Counted from the stretch's first letter, positions 26,450-36,104 are shown. The stretch is DNA of 64,000 nt from CG2-30-36-16 sp964372115 (GCA_964372115.1 CAYJPN010000014.1:1-64000), one strand, 5' to 3'. Notes: generated by a model from the sequence alone, not told the origin. Made by a program: numbers and translations.

Positions 26450-28560
26450 ATTTCTTTTTCGGCTTCTATAAGTTTCCCTGTAACAAACTGAGCTTTTTCA
26501 AGATGTAATTGACGAATCATTACAACGCCATGTTCATTGTGCGGCTCGCCTATCACTGAGTGACAAGATTTTAATCCGCCAAGCCATTTACGGTTATCAG
26601 TAATATAAACTAGATCGCCAACATCAGCTTGCATTTTGTGCATTTCTTTTTTTGAAAAGTTTATAACGTCATTATTCCCTTCAACAATTTGCCAATTAAT
26701 TTTTACTTTTTCCCCTTCTCTCTCATTCAACTTGCCCCCTTTGAACCATTCTTTGGCGTGGCGAATAGAGCCGATAGTTAAACCAAGGACTTGAGTTTCT
26801 TCATCATATTTTACATAAACGGTTGTAGTAATTGCAACGAAAACACACATGAGCAGCGTTATGGGAAAAAGAACACCCAAACCGCCCATATTAATATTAA
26901 AGAACACTGCCGCTAAATCGATAAAAATAATTACGGCGCTTAAAGCAATAATAAAATACATTATCCCTTTATCTTTAGGATTTTTCCTTATCTTTTTTGC
27001 AAGTCTTTTTAATTGGTCATGAAATAATGTAACAATAACTGCAACCGATAAACAAACAATTAAATTATATAATGCCGCCATATAAGTAAAAGGATGCACC
27101 GGATCGTACGGAGTTCCGTGAGCAAAAGGTTGGATAAGCTGCAGCGGGAATTTAAACCCGAGCAGCATTAACGAAACCCCGCCGAGTACAGTTGTAATAA
27201 GCCCTGCCGGAGTAAACTTCTTCCAGAAAGCGCCAAGGAAAATAGCTACCATAAGAGGGGGAGTTATTGTAGCATGAAAGAAAGCATGCGCTTGATAAAT
27301 TGTGGGGTAGGACTTAAAACCATAAACGGCAATTACACCAAGAACTGTAAACGCTGCCGTTGCGGTTCTTGCTACTAACATTGCTCTTTTTTCATCCACT
27401 ACATCTTCTTTTTTTATTTTCTTCAGCCATAATCTAACTGGTCTGTCAACATCGTTTACCCAAATTGCGGCGGTAGCATTTACCAGAGTACTTACCGTCG
27501 ACATCAAAGCCGCTGCAATTGCGGCAATTACAAAACCAAATACTCCGGGCCCTGTTAATATATTTGCGACAACAACAAAAACACTATCCGGAGCAGAATC
27601 CGGTGAAATTAAATCAGGTCTTGCTACGGAAATTGCTTTTGCAACCCAGCCTCCTCCTCCGACCACAATTGCCGAAATGGGAAGCATAAATAATATATTT
27701 GCTGTTGCAGCTTTTCTTCCTTCATGAACATTTTTAGTCGCCATAAATCGCATTATAAGCCCCATGTTCATGAACAAAAATCCAACCGAGCCGGCAATTG
27801 CGTCTTCCCAAAATATTCCAACGGAGTTAAACTCTGCTGGTGAGTTAAATCCCGCAAATGGAAGTTTCCACGATGTTGGCAGGAGATGCCAGAACGAATC
27901 CCAGCCCCCGACAAATGAAATACCCAGTATAAAAACTAATAAGCCGGCAAATATCAACATTGCCCCCTGCACCAAATCTGTAAATATTACGGCGGTTTGA
28001 CCCCCGAAGGTAATATAGATACCTACCACCACGGCTGTTATCCAAATTAAACCCATTAAAGTAAGATGGAATTGAATGCCAAGTATGGTAAAACTATCCG
28101 GCATTAATGGCATTATTGCCTTACCCATGGTTAAGAATCCTATTCCCACATAACCAATTAAATAAAGCAACTGGAGAATAGTTACAAAAAATCTTGCGGA
28201 GGGAGAAAATCTTTTTTCAAAGTATTCCGGAATTGAACGAATTTTTGAATAGACTATTATCGGAAGCCATCCGAATAAAAAGAAAGGAACAAAAAACCAA
28301 TCATTCATGTAGGACATCGATGACGAAAAACCGTACTTAAAACCCATTGCAGAATATTTAATAAAACTATGGCTGCTGATTCCGGTGGCAACAATGGACA
28401 TTGCGATTATCCACCAGGCAAACCTTCTACCCCCAAAGAAAAAATCATTTGTGTCTTTATTGTATTTTGCAAAATAAGTTCCGAAGAGCAGCATTGCCAG
28501 CAAATAAATAATAAGGACGATCCAATCTAACTGAGTTCCGATATTGTGCACTGTTTCCAT
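26446..28560 (-). CDS. Sodium:solute symporter (SSS family)
   Basis: A multi-pass inner-membrane transporter that couples uptake to the sodium gradient; 704 aa. The usual SSS core of about 13 helices spans residues 10-560, with an early YAMLLFGTYFAKYNKDTNDFFFGGR-like start and the conserved region with GGQTAVIFTDLVQGAMLI. About 110 extra cytosolic residues follow the last helix (from VKYDEETQVLG), ending in a small beta-rich tail. ATG 28560 has GAGGAGA just upstream. It is preceded by a 70-aa membrane protein with a 7-nt gap, so the two are probably cotranscribed. The substrate is unknown; sugars and other organic solutes are common in this group. Confidence 0.9.
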   Translation of the reverse strand: METVHNIGTQLDWIVLIIYLLAMLLFGTYFAKYNKDTNDFFFGGRRFAWWIIAMSIVATGISSHSFIKYSAMGFKYGFSSSMSYMNDWFFVPFFLFGWLPIIVYSKIRSIPEYFEKRFSPSARFFVTILQLLYLIGYVGIGFLTMGKAIMPLMPDSFTILGIQFHLTLMGLIWITAVVVGIYITFGGQTAVIFTDLVQGAMLIFAGLLVFILGISFVGGWDSFWHLLPTSWKLPFAGFNSPAEFNSVGIFWEDAIAGSVGFLFMNMGLIMRFMATKNVHEGRKAATANILFMLPISAIVVGGGGWVAKAISVARPDLISPDSAPDSVFVVVANILTGPGVFGFVIAAIAAALMSTVSTLVNATAAIWVNDVDRPVRLWLKKIKKEDVVDEKRAMLVARTATAAFTVLGVIAVYGFKSYPTIYQAHAFFHATITPPLMVAIFLGAFWKKFTPAGLITTVLGGVSLMLLGFKFPLQLIQPFAHGTPYDPVHPFTYMAALYNLIVCLSVAVIVTLFHDQLKRLAKKIRKNPKDKGIMYFIIALSAVIIFIDLAAVFFNINMGGLGVLFPITLLMCVFVAITTTVYVKYDEETQVLGLTIGSIRHAKEWFKGGKLNEREGEKVKINWQIVEGNNDVINFSKKEMHKMQADVGDLVYITDNRKWLGGLKSCHSVIGEPHNEHGVVMIRQLHLEKAQFVTGKLIEAEKEM

Positions 28561-28567
28561 TTTCTCC

Positions 28568-28780
28568 TCAAAAATATAAAGCTGCTAAAATTACAACCGC
28601 ATGGATCGCAACAAAGTAAAAAAATCCGAAGATCAATACTTTCCACCAGTAACGATCCCGTTTAAGTCTCATGTCCATAGCTTTTGTTTTACGGATAAGT
28701 ATAAGACCGATCGCAAAGAATATTCCGCCGCCAACATAGAGGTAGATGAAAGGAAGCCAGGTATCAAAAAATGAGAGCAT
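28568..28780 (-). CDS. Small two-helix membrane protein paired with the symporter
   Basis: 70 aa with two predicted helices (about residues 9-27, FIYLYVGGGIFFAIGLILI, and 47-68, VLIFGFFYFVAIHAVVILAAL) separated by a basic loop KTKAMDMRLKRDRYWW. It ends 7 nt before the symporter start, which suggests a small accessory subunit or stabiliser. Small membrane proteins encoded directly before SSS transporters are known in several groups. I do not recognise a named family. Confidence 0.65.
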   Translation of the reverse strand: MLSFFDTWLPFIYLYVGGGIFFAIGLILIRKTKAMDMRLKRDRYWWKVLIFGFFYFVAIHAVVILAALYF

Positions 28781-28955
28781 ATCGACTCGCTGAATGTTTC
28801 GAAATGTTTTTTAAAAATCGTGATAAATTAAGGAAGGGTGTGCTTTTATCCAAATTAATTTATTGTAAAATTTTTTAAATTTTATAATTTTTAGTTGACT
28901 TGATGGGAAATAATGTTATGCATTATTGCACTCACATTGGCGCTGAGGTTGTTGA

Positions 28956-29027
28956 GAAATAAAATAACCGATGCGCCATAGGGTGTAAAAACCAATTACG
29001 GCGCATCCGGCAAATGCGGTTTATTTC
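28956..29027 (-). terminator. Hairpin terminator of the acidic secreted protein gene
   Basis: Nested inverted repeats: GAAATAAA/TTTATTTC (28956-28963 with 29020-29027), CCG/CGG, and ATGCGCC/GGCGCAT (28971-28977 with 29000-29006). It sits just past the stop of the minus-strand gene. The remaining gap 28781-28955 shows no gene. Confidence 0.6.
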
Positions 29028-29031
29028 TTTC

Positions 29032-29622
29032 TTATTTTTTGATGATAATTTTCTTCATCTTTTTCCCTTTTTCCCCTTTCCCGCTCCATATTTTCAGATC
29101 ATGTTTTTTTTCCATCGACTTAAGAAACTCATCGGCTTCATTTCCCTCATAAACTTTAACTTCTTCTACACCGTCTTCGGTTGTTGTTACTGTAACTTTT
29201 TTAACCCCGTCTTCTTCGGAAACAATAATTTTCTTTTTCATTTCCATCCCCACATCATCGCCATCGTGAAATAGAAAAATATTGGTAGAATCTCCGTCTT
29301 CCCCTATAAATTTCAATATATTTGCGTCATCAATTTCCTCGATAATCATATCGTCTTCCCCTATCCAGTTAAGGTTATCATCGTCTACTGTTACTTGGAT
29401 CTTCTTTATTTTTTTCTCTTTTAGTTTTTTGAATATTGCGGCAGCGTCATCACCTTCAAAAACTACATCCCCAGAAGCAGTTGAAATTGTAATTTTATTT
29501 ACATCGCCTTTTATCCCATCCAATTTTTCTTTTACCGAAGTTTGCGCTAATAAAATTGTTGCCGCAAAGAGCGTAAATAAGATGGTCAGTGTAAAAAACT
29601 TTGTTCCTTTTGTTGGGTTCAT
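29032..29622 (-). CDS. Small acidic secreted protein divergent from a two-component system
   Basis: 196 aa with a signal peptide (LTILFTLFAATILLAQ, cleavage about residue 27). The mature part alternates short hydrophobic strands with Asp/Glu clusters (EGDD, IGEDDMIIEEIDD, DGDDVG) and ends in a very basic tail (GEKGKKMKKIIIKK). No known domain is recognised. It is divergently transcribed from a histidine kinase and response regulator, with four TGTTAA direct repeats in the shared 139-nt gap. This is the layout of cpxP next to cpxAR, so a periplasmic modulator or target of that kinase is a reasonable guess but not shown. Confidence 0.7.
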   Translation of the reverse strand: MNPTKGTKFFTLTILFTLFAATILLAQTSVKEKLDGIKGDVNKITISTASGDVVFEGDDAAAIFKKLKEKKIKKIQVTVDDDNLNWIGEDDMIIEEIDDANILKFIGEDGDSTNIFLFHDGDDVGMEMKKKIIVSEEDGVKKVTVTTTEDGVEEVKVYEGNEADEFLKSMEKKHDLKIWSGKGEKGKKMKKIIIKK

Positions 29623-29685
29623 TTTTTGTTCCTTTTGTTTTTTTGAAATTCTTAAGCAAATTTAGTTATCTAAAAATTTACATTC

Positions 29686-29722
29686 TGTTAATGCTTTGTT
29701 AAATAATGTTAAAATATGTTAA
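29686..29722. promoter_or_regulatory. Four TGTTAA direct repeats, candidate response-regulator site
   Basis: TGTTAA occurs at 29686-29691, 29697-29702, 29707-29712 and 29717-29722, with spacings of 11, 10 and 10 bp. Direct repeats one helical turn apart are typical binding sites of OmpR/PhoB-type regulators, and such a regulator is encoded two genes away. The row lies between the divergent secreted-protein and kinase genes and could control both. Confidence 0.6.
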
Positions 29723-29761
29723 AAACAGAAAAAGTAACTGATAATGAGTTAATTTTGCACA

Positions 29762-31315
29762 ATGAAGAAAAAAAGACTCCATATTATTATTTCCCTAATT
29801 ACACTTGCAATGATAAGTTTAATTATTGTGCAGGGGTATTGGATTGTAAATGCAATAAAGATTGAGCATGAACGTTTTGCAAGCAATGTTCGGGAAGCGC
29901 TTGAAAATGTTGTTGGCCGCGTTGAGAAAGAGGAAACGGCACAAGCGGTTATAAAAACTCTCGGCGATTCAACCAGCGATGTTTTCGTTTTTATGGATTC
30001 CTCTAATAGAAAAGGGGGAAATTTTATGTGGAAGGATAATGAAGATGTAACATTGGTGCCTGTGAAAAGATTGGTAAGAGCATATGCTCGCAGTCGTGAT
30101 ACTAACAAATCAAAACAAATAATTAGTCATGACACCACTTTTCACACTTTTTCTATAAATAAAAACGGAAAGTTATTAATTCGCGATTCAGTATACATAA
30201 AAAAAACAACGCTTGTAAAAAATGTGGTTGATGAACTTGTGTCGATAAAAGAATTTAGTGGAATTAATGAGCGGATTACACAAAAACAAATCGACTCACT
30301 TTTGAGTTCTAACTTAAATGAAAAAGGAATTGATGCCGAATTTGGTTTTGAAGTAAAAAACTCTGACAGCACAAAAGCGGTTCTCTCAAATATGGCGAAC
30401 AATAAAGGGATAACAACCGGGAAACCATATAAAGTTGAACTTTTCCCGGACGAACTACTTGCCGAGCAGAGTTTTCTTTATGTTTATTTTCCAGCGCAGA
30501 CGAGTTATGTAATAAAAAATATCTCGTTCATGCTTGGAGTTTCGGCAATTGTTATTCTTATTATTATCGGTCTTTTTTATAAAACTATCCGGCTGCTGAT
30601 ATCTCAAAAAAATTTGGCTGAAATTCGCAGCGACCTTATAAACAATGTTACTCACGAATTTAAAACTCCGCTTTCCACTGTTTCATTAGCCTGCGATGCT
30701 TTAACCGAACCGGAATTAATGAGCAGCGAAAAGTCATACTTAAAATATGTTGATATTATCCGTGACGAAAATAAACGTTTGCAGTTTATGGTTGAAAACA
30801 TTCTTAATACATCCTTGTTTGAGAATGGCGGATTTATACTCAACAAAGTTAAAATCAATTTACACGAATTGCTGGAAGAATTGATCGACTCATTTGAAAT
30901 TTGTATTTCTGGGCACGAAGGAATTATCATTCAAGAATTGAAAGCCGTCAACTTTATTCTGCATGGAGATACATTACATATTCGAAACGCAATAGCAAAC
31001 GTAATTGATAATTCAATAAAATATTCAAGCGGAAAACCGATTGTTAAAATAAAAACCGAAACGATAAATGAAATACTTAGATTGGAAATTGAAGATAACG
31101 GAATCGGCATTCCGAAACATAGCGTGAAAAAAATATTTGACACTTTTTACAGAGTACCTACAGGGAACGTGCATAACGTAAAAGGTTACGGAATTGGACT
31201 GAGTTACGCAAAAAAAGTATTTGAATTGCACGATGCAACAATATCGGTAGTAAGTAACACCGGAAAAGGGTCAATATTCACAATTGAGTTTTTTCAAAAT
31301 GACAACCAAAGCTAA
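29762..31315 (+). CDS. Two-component sensor histidine kinase
   Basis: 517 aa. Two transmembrane helices (about 9-29 and 250-272) bracket a periplasmic sensor domain of about 220 aa without a recognisable family. A HisKA H-box (HEFKTPLSTVSLACDAL, His about 298), N-box (NAIANVIDNSIKYS), G1 (DNGIGIPKH) and G2 (GYGIGLSYAKKV) follow. There is no HAMP domain. It starts at ATG 29762 and its 3' end overlaps the response regulator by 17 nt, so the two are translationally coupled and surely form a pair. Confidence 0.92.
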   Translation: MKKKRLHIIISLITLAMISLIIVQGYWIVNAIKIEHERFASNVREALENVVGRVEKEETAQAVIKTLGDSTSDVFVFMDSSNRKGGNFMWKDNEDVTLVPVKRLVRAYARSRDTNKSKQIISHDTTFHTFSINKNGKLLIRDSVYIKKTTLVKNVVDELVSIKEFSGINERITQKQIDSLLSSNLNEKGIDAEFGFEVKNSDSTKAVLSNMANNKGITTGKPYKVELFPDELLAEQSFLYVYFPAQTSYVIKNISFMLGVSAIVILIIIGLFYKTIRLLISQKNLAEIRSDLINNVTHEFKTPLSTVSLACDALTEPELMSSEKSYLKYVDIIRDENKRLQFMVENILNTSLFENGGFILNKVKINLHELLEELIDSFEICISGHEGIIIQELKAVNFILHGDTLHIRNAIANVIDNSIKYSSGKPIVKIKTETINEILRLEIEDNGIGIPKHSVKKIFDTFYRVPTGNVHNVKGYGIGLSYAKKVFELHDATISVVSNTGKGSIFTIEFFQNDNQS

Positions 31316-31994
31316 TATATTATTTGCCGAAGACGATCCAAATCTGGGAGCAATATTAAACGACTTTTTAAAAGTGAAAGGTTATGATGTTACACTCTGC
31401 AAGGATGGAGCCGAGGCACTATCCGCTTTTTCGAAAAGCAAATATGATCTTTGCATTCTCGACGTAATGATGCCTATACTTGATGGTTTTAGTGCGGCAA
31501 GAGAAATGAAAAATAATGACACAAATATTCCTATCATATTTTTAACGGCAAAATCTCTTCAAAACGATAAAATAGAGGGTTTAAAAATTGGCGCCGATGA
31601 TTATATTACAAAACCTTTCAACAGCGAAGAGTTGTTTCTTAGGATAGAAAATATTCTTAAACGTACGCATCATCATAAGCAGGCAAATACAAATAGAGCG
31701 GTTTTTTCAATCGGCGGATACACCTTCGATTTTAATCAACGGGTTTTAATTTACAAAACTTCAACTCGTAAACTTACTTCGAGAGAAGCAGAATTATTGC
31801 GGCTTTTATGTGAATATAAAAATGATACTTTGCCCAGAGTTATCGCGCTAAAACAAATTTGGAACGAGGACAACTATTTTACTTCGCGGAGTATGGATGT
31901 TTTTATAACCAAACTTCGTGCGTACTTAAAAGAAGATAATAAAGTAGAAATAATAAATGTTCATGGTACAGGGTTTAAACTTATTTGCTGCTAA
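31299..31994 (+). CDS. OmpR-type response regulator
   Basis: 231 aa. The receiver domain has the acidic pocket AEDD, the phosphoacceptor Asp in LCILDVMMP (about 53), Thr in FLTAK and Lys in ITKPF. A winged-helix DNA-binding domain occupies the C-terminal 100 residues (KLTSREAELLRLLCEYK, then SMDVFITKLRAYLKED and INVHGTGFKLI). ATG 31299 lies inside the kinase end and gives the normal receiver N-terminus; an in-frame TTG at 31284 is less likely. The TGTTAA repeat row upstream of the kinase is the obvious candidate target. Confidence 0.93.
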   Translation: MTTKANILFAEDDPNLGAILNDFLKVKGYDVTLCKDGAEALSAFSKSKYDLCILDVMMPILDGFSAAREMKNNDTNIPIIFLTAKSLQNDKIEGLKIGADDYITKPFNSEELFLRIENILKRTHHHKQANTNRAVFSIGGYTFDFNQRVLIYKTSTRKLTSREAELLRLLCEYKNDTLPRVIALKQIWNEDNYFTSRSMDVFITKLRAYLKEDNKVEIINVHGTGFKLICC

Positions 31995-32293
31995 TTATTT
32001 TTCCGGACTTATTTAAAATCCCAAAAGAATTATTTTTATTGTCATTAAGGTAAAATTAATTAATAACTCACCTAACGCAGAAGTCTGAAATTGTACCGTA
32101 AATCGAATCGAAGCTTCGATAAATTAAATAATTTTTATCCGTTGACTAACAGATACTACAAATCTGTGTAAGGAGAGTTATCAAAATATTATTGACGATA
32201 AAAACACATTCTGTTCTTAAATAATTATTATTGTTAAATTGCATTTAGTATGTTTAATGCAATATTTTGTAAAGCAAATAAAAAGTAATTGAT
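31995..32293. other. Intergenic gap before the acyl-CoA ligase
   Basis: No gene is seen. A 14-bp palindrome ATCGAAGCTTCGAT lies at 32107-32120; its function is unknown. The ligase start has no strong ribosome site (TAAAAAGTAATTGATATG). Confidence 0.4.
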
Positions 32294-34012
32294 ATGAAAT
32301 TCGGTCTCTCCCGCTACACACTCGATACATTTTTTGAAAAAGTTGTCGAATTATATTCCGGTAATCCTGCACTGTCGCTTGTAGGAGAAGAACCGATTAC
32401 TTTTAAGGAATTCGGTAGCAGGGTAAACAAATTACAAATAACGCTTCATGAATTAGGAATACGCAAGGGAGACAGGGTTATTATACTCGGCACATCTTCC
32501 CCCAACTGGGCTATAGTTTTTATGGCTATAATGACGATGGGAGCTGTTGCTGTTCCGATACTGGAAGGTTTTCCCGAAACAGACATTGACCATATAATTC
32601 GCCATTCCGAGTCAAAAGGAATTTTTATTTCCGAAAACTTGCACAGCAGTCTAATTCTTGCATCCCTCGAACAATTAAAATTTATAATAAAATTAGATGA
32701 CTTTTCACAGTATACCGGTGAGACAAAGGAGAAAAATATTTGGAAAAGAATTGTAGACTTTCATGATAAAGTAGTGCTTGCATTGGAAAAAGAACGCCCC
32801 GATTTCAAAAAGAGTAATATTGACGAAGATGATATAGCCGAAATATTATACACCTCCGGCACTACCGGACACTCAAAAGGTGTTATGCTAACGCACAAAA
32901 ATCTTGTTAGTAATTTATTCGAGGGACCGGATTTATTAAAAGTAATAAATCAAAAAAGTATAATTTTATCAATACTTCCTATGGCTCATGCATTCGGTTC
33001 AACATCGGCTTTTCTTTCGATAATTTATTGCGGTGGCAGCATAGTTTATATGGGAAAAAAACCATCACCAAAAATACTATTGGAAACTATGCAGTTTGTT
33101 AAGCCGACAATCTTTGGTTCGGTGCCTTTGGTTTTCGAAAAAATTTATCATAAAAGAGTTCTTCCAACCATCGCAAATAATTCATTGTTTCGGATTTTAG
33201 CCAAAGGGAAATCGACAAAAAAAGTACTCAATAAACTCATCGCAAAAAAAATAAAAAAACTTTTCGGAGGGCGTCTCGATTGTGTTATCATTGGCGGCGC
33301 AAGTTTTTCGCCCGAGGTAGAAAAGTTTTTAAAAGATGGCGGCATCCCCTACTGCTGCGGCTATGGCTTAAGTGAGTGTGCGCCTTTGGTAACTTTCTCA
33401 TCGATGGAGTCGCAAAAAATCGGATCACCCGGACATGCGATAACAGATGTTCAAATAAAAATTGTTGATAAAGACAGCAAAACCGGCATTGGAGAAATTT
33501 GTGTGAAAGGTCCGAATGTAATGAAAGGTTATTACAAAAATGAAGAAGCCACTCGAAAAGCCTTTACTGATGACGGCTGGTTAATTACGGGAGATAGAGG
33601 TTACCTTGATGAAGACGGATTTTTATTTATTACCGGACGCTCTAAAAATGTTATCATCGGGTCTTCCGGCGAGAATATTTATCCTGAAGTAATTGAAGCA
33701 AAATTATTAGAATCAACGTTTGTGGAAGAAACAATTGTTTATCAGGCAAATAATCAACTCATCGCTCGAATATTACCTGACTATACATATATAGAAAATT
33801 TGCAGAGTGCAAATAATGAAAATAAAATTGCTTCCAATATTGTTGATATTCTTGAGAATGTCCGTAAAGAAGTAAACAAAAAACTTCCCTCGTATTCAAA
33901 AATCAACCGTGTAATTGAGCAAACGTCCCCGTTTATTACTACACCAACAAATAAAATAAAACGTGTTGAGTATGTCCCGGGATATCTGGGCAATAAAAAC
34001 CTGGATGAATAA
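32294..34012 (+). CDS. AMP-forming acyl-CoA synthetase (long-chain fatty acid CoA ligase)
   Basis: Activates a carboxylic acid, probably a fatty acid, with ATP and CoA; 572 aa. It has the phosphate-binding loop YTSGTTGHSKGVML (about 189-202), motif GYGLSECAPL (about 356), TGDRGYLDEDGFLFITGR (about 434-451) with the Asp and Arg that hold the adenylate, and a C-terminal TNKIKR with the likely catalytic Lys. It faces a FadL-type outer-membrane fatty acid transporter across a shared terminator, which supports a fatty acid substrate. Chain length is not determined. Confidence 0.9.
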   Translation: MKFGLSRYTLDTFFEKVVELYSGNPALSLVGEEPITFKEFGSRVNKLQITLHELGIRKGDRVIILGTSSPNWAIVFMAIMTMGAVAVPILEGFPETDIDHIIRHSESKGIFISENLHSSLILASLEQLKFIIKLDDFSQYTGETKEKNIWKRIVDFHDKVVLALEKERPDFKKSNIDEDDIAEILYTSGTTGHSKGVMLTHKNLVSNLFEGPDLLKVINQKSIILSILPMAHAFGSTSAFLSIIYCGGSIVYMGKKPSPKILLETMQFVKPTIFGSVPLVFEKIYHKRVLPTIANNSLFRILAKGKSTKKVLNKLIAKKIKKLFGGRLDCVIIGGASFSPEVEKFLKDGGIPYCCGYGLSECAPLVTFSSMESQKIGSPGHAITDVQIKIVDKDSKTGIGEICVKGPNVMKGYYKNEEATRKAFTDDGWLITGDRGYLDEDGFLFITGRSKNVIIGSSGENIYPEVIEAKLLESTFVEETIVYQANNQLIARILPDYTYIENLQSANNENKIASNIVDILENVRKEVNKKLPSYSKINRVIEQTSPFITTPTNKIKRVEYVPGYLGNKNLDE

Positions 34013-34079
34013 ATTTTAAGTTTTGAAAAAACTCTTTCCAGATTTTTTACTTTTTGGTAATATATTAACGAAAAGAAAT

Positions 34080-34144
34080 AGGTTGACTAAAAATTCAATT
34101 TTAATCTGTTAGAATGAAAATTTACTTTTTAGCCAACCTTTTTT
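34080..34144. terminator. Bidirectional terminator between convergent genes
   Basis: AGGTTGACTAAAAA (34080-34093) pairs with TTTTTAGCCAACCT (34126-34139) with one mismatch. T6 follows on the plus strand and A-rich sequence precedes, so it can serve both the ligase and the FadL-type gene. Confidence 0.7.
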
Positions 34145-34154
34145 AATTTAAAAA

Positions 34155-35642
34155 TTAAAGCGCATAACTGACAGCAAGATGAATCAACATTGTCGACAGT
34201 TCACTTGTACTTCCGTTATATTCGTTTGCTATTAGGCTTGGATTAGTCGCAGTTAAAGTTTTATTTAACGCTGTTTCGAAAGCTGCGTGAATAGTTAGCG
34301 GGGTTGAAACTTTATAACTGGCGCCAACTGTAATATGGCTTTCTACAATTGCCGGAAATATTGGAAATATGGTGGTCTCCGGAACCGGATTGCTGCCGTA
34401 AGCATAACCAAGGCGTAATGTTAAATCGTTAGTAGCATTATACTCGCCGCCAACCTTTACAACAACTGAGTTTTTCCAGTTCATCGGAAAATCAATATTA
34501 AAATCCGCAGAGCCCATCATTGTATTGATGTTTGAATTGCTTCCGTTTGATAATTTAATTGTCATCTTATCAAAAGCATTTTCCCAATTTATCCATTCAA
34601 CATCGGCGGCTAATTTTAAATTATCCGCGGCATTGTATGAAGCGCCGAAACCGATGGACTGAGGAAAAGTTAGATCAACCGATAAATCATAATTTGCAGC
34701 GACACCTTTTGACATATCGATACCCATACCGGCAAACTGAGCCATTACGGCTGCCTGAGCTTGCGCTTGAGTCATCCCGGGATTTTGTATCATTGCCCCC
34801 ACCACAGCTTTACCAAAAGCGTCATTCAATTGGGCGGTCATATCCATGGAGGCTTTACCGTTTTTATAAGTAAGAGCTGACGGCATTGTGTAGCTTAACC
34901 CTAACGAGAGTTGATCATTTACTTTGTAAGCAAAACCAATTTTTCCGTTAAAACCGATAGCAGTCAACTCAGTCATTTTTGCTGTTGCTGTCACTTCGTC
35001 ATATCCAAATCCGCCAGATGATGGAGGAGCCGCAAACATTTGTCCGAATATCATTCCTGGCATTGCAACACCTTTCATAACCGATGGATCAAGAGAATAA
35101 GGTATACTGAATTCAAGCATACTGTAAACTAAATGTGCACTAACTCCAACCGAAAAATTTTCATTGAATTTATATGCTGCTGTTAAACCACCCTGCATCG
35201 CTGCAAGCTTTGAATGATAATCTTGTAAGTTGTAGCTGCCATCCTGGTTTCTGTAAAGAGCGTGTTTTAATGAAAAGTCAGCGCCCATACCTCCCGAAGT
35301 AAAGAACCCGGCTCCCCAGCTAAAATTACTGTTTTTGTATTTATTCACATACGCTGCAGCCGGTAACGGAAAAATATTTTTATCGCCGTCAACATCATTT
35401 AAATTATTTGTGAAGTGAACTGTTGGAAACATAAGTGCAATATTTACATCTACACATGATTGATTTAGAAAGGAGATGCCTGCCGGATTTGACATCATCA
35501 GATCGGGGCTATCGAATGTACCTATGCCTACCCCGGCACGCCCCATTGTCTTGGCGTTGAACCCTAACATGCGTGTACCTGTCTGTGCAAAAGCAACAGA
35601 GGTTATTAAAACGAACATGAATATCGAACTTGTGAACTTCAT
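34155..35642 (-). CDS. FadL/OmpP1/TodX-family outer-membrane transporter
   Basis: 495 aa, an outer-membrane beta-barrel for hydrophobic substrates. The signal peptide (about 1-19) is followed by the family signature near the N-terminus, GRAGVGIGTFDSPDLMMSNPAGISFL, which forms the hatch domain. Later strands include GFGASYNAADNLKLAADVEWINW and FRLGYAYGSNP-like segments, and the C-terminus ends LIHLAVSYAL with a strand-like pattern. ATG 35642 has GGAGAAA upstream. It is convergent with an acyl-CoA ligase, as expected for uptake followed by activation of fatty acids or hydrocarbons. Confidence 0.9.
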   Translation of the reverse strand: MKFTSSIFMFVLITSVAFAQTGTRMLGFNAKTMGRAGVGIGTFDSPDLMMSNPAGISFLNQSCVDVNIALMFPTVHFTNNLNDVDGDKNIFPLPAAAYVNKYKNSNFSWGAGFFTSGGMGADFSLKHALYRNQDGSYNLQDYHSKLAAMQGGLTAAYKFNENFSVGVSAHLVYSMLEFSIPYSLDPSVMKGVAMPGMIFGQMFAAPPSSGGFGYDEVTATAKMTELTAIGFNGKIGFAYKVNDQLSLGLSYTMPSALTYKNGKASMDMTAQLNDAFGKAVVGAMIQNPGMTQAQAQAAVMAQFAGMGIDMSKGVAANYDLSVDLTFPQSIGFGASYNAADNLKLAADVEWINWENAFDKMTIKLSNGSNSNINTMMGSADFNIDFPMNWKNSVVVKVGGEYNATNDLTLRLGYAYGSNPVPETTIFPIFPAIVESHITVGASYKVSTPLTIHAAFETALNKTLTATNPSLIANEYNGSTSELSTMLIHLAVSYAL

Positions 35643-35689
35643 CTATTTCTCCATTATAGTTTGGTGAATGTATTGAACATTATTTGTGT

Positions 35690-36104
35690 TTAATTATTTT
35701 TAAATTTCTTGCTAAAAAGAGCCAGACCAACGGACTCATCTAAAACAGATGGCATACTCATGTGATTCATAAAAGCCATCTTACCGGCATCCCGGAAATA
35801 GATATCCATTCTAAAAATTTCCCGCGGAGTGCTTACCTGCTTTCGTCCATCTTTTTGAACGATTAAAACTTCAATCGGATATGCGGTTACATGGCCGATG
35901 CCGAAACAATTATTTCCCTTTGTTTCTCTTGCAGAACCCGCGGTGTGAAAAGATAATCCTTCCGTTTGTAGTCGTGTATTCCACTAGAACAGCGGCGGAA
36001 TCAGGAGAATAAATTTGTCCGATAATTTTCCATTTTAAAACTTAGGGAAATTCAACATAGCGGTAGTCAATATCATCTTTAATGAATAAATTTTTTCGGC
36101 GCAT
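35690..36104 (-). pseudogene. Broken small gene with intact ribosome site
   Basis: ATG 36104 (MRRKNLFIKDDIDYRYVEFP) is preceded by a strong AGGAGG. After 20 codons there is an in-frame TAA. The same frame continues with VLKWKIIGQIYSPDSAAVLV to about 35940, where a frameshift moves the reading to another frame (GNNCFGIGHVTAYPIEVLIV and so on) that ends at 35690-35692. Joined together this would give about 135 aa. I do not recognise the family. Good codon structure despite one stop and one frameshift indicates recent decay, or sequence errors. Confidence 0.6.
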
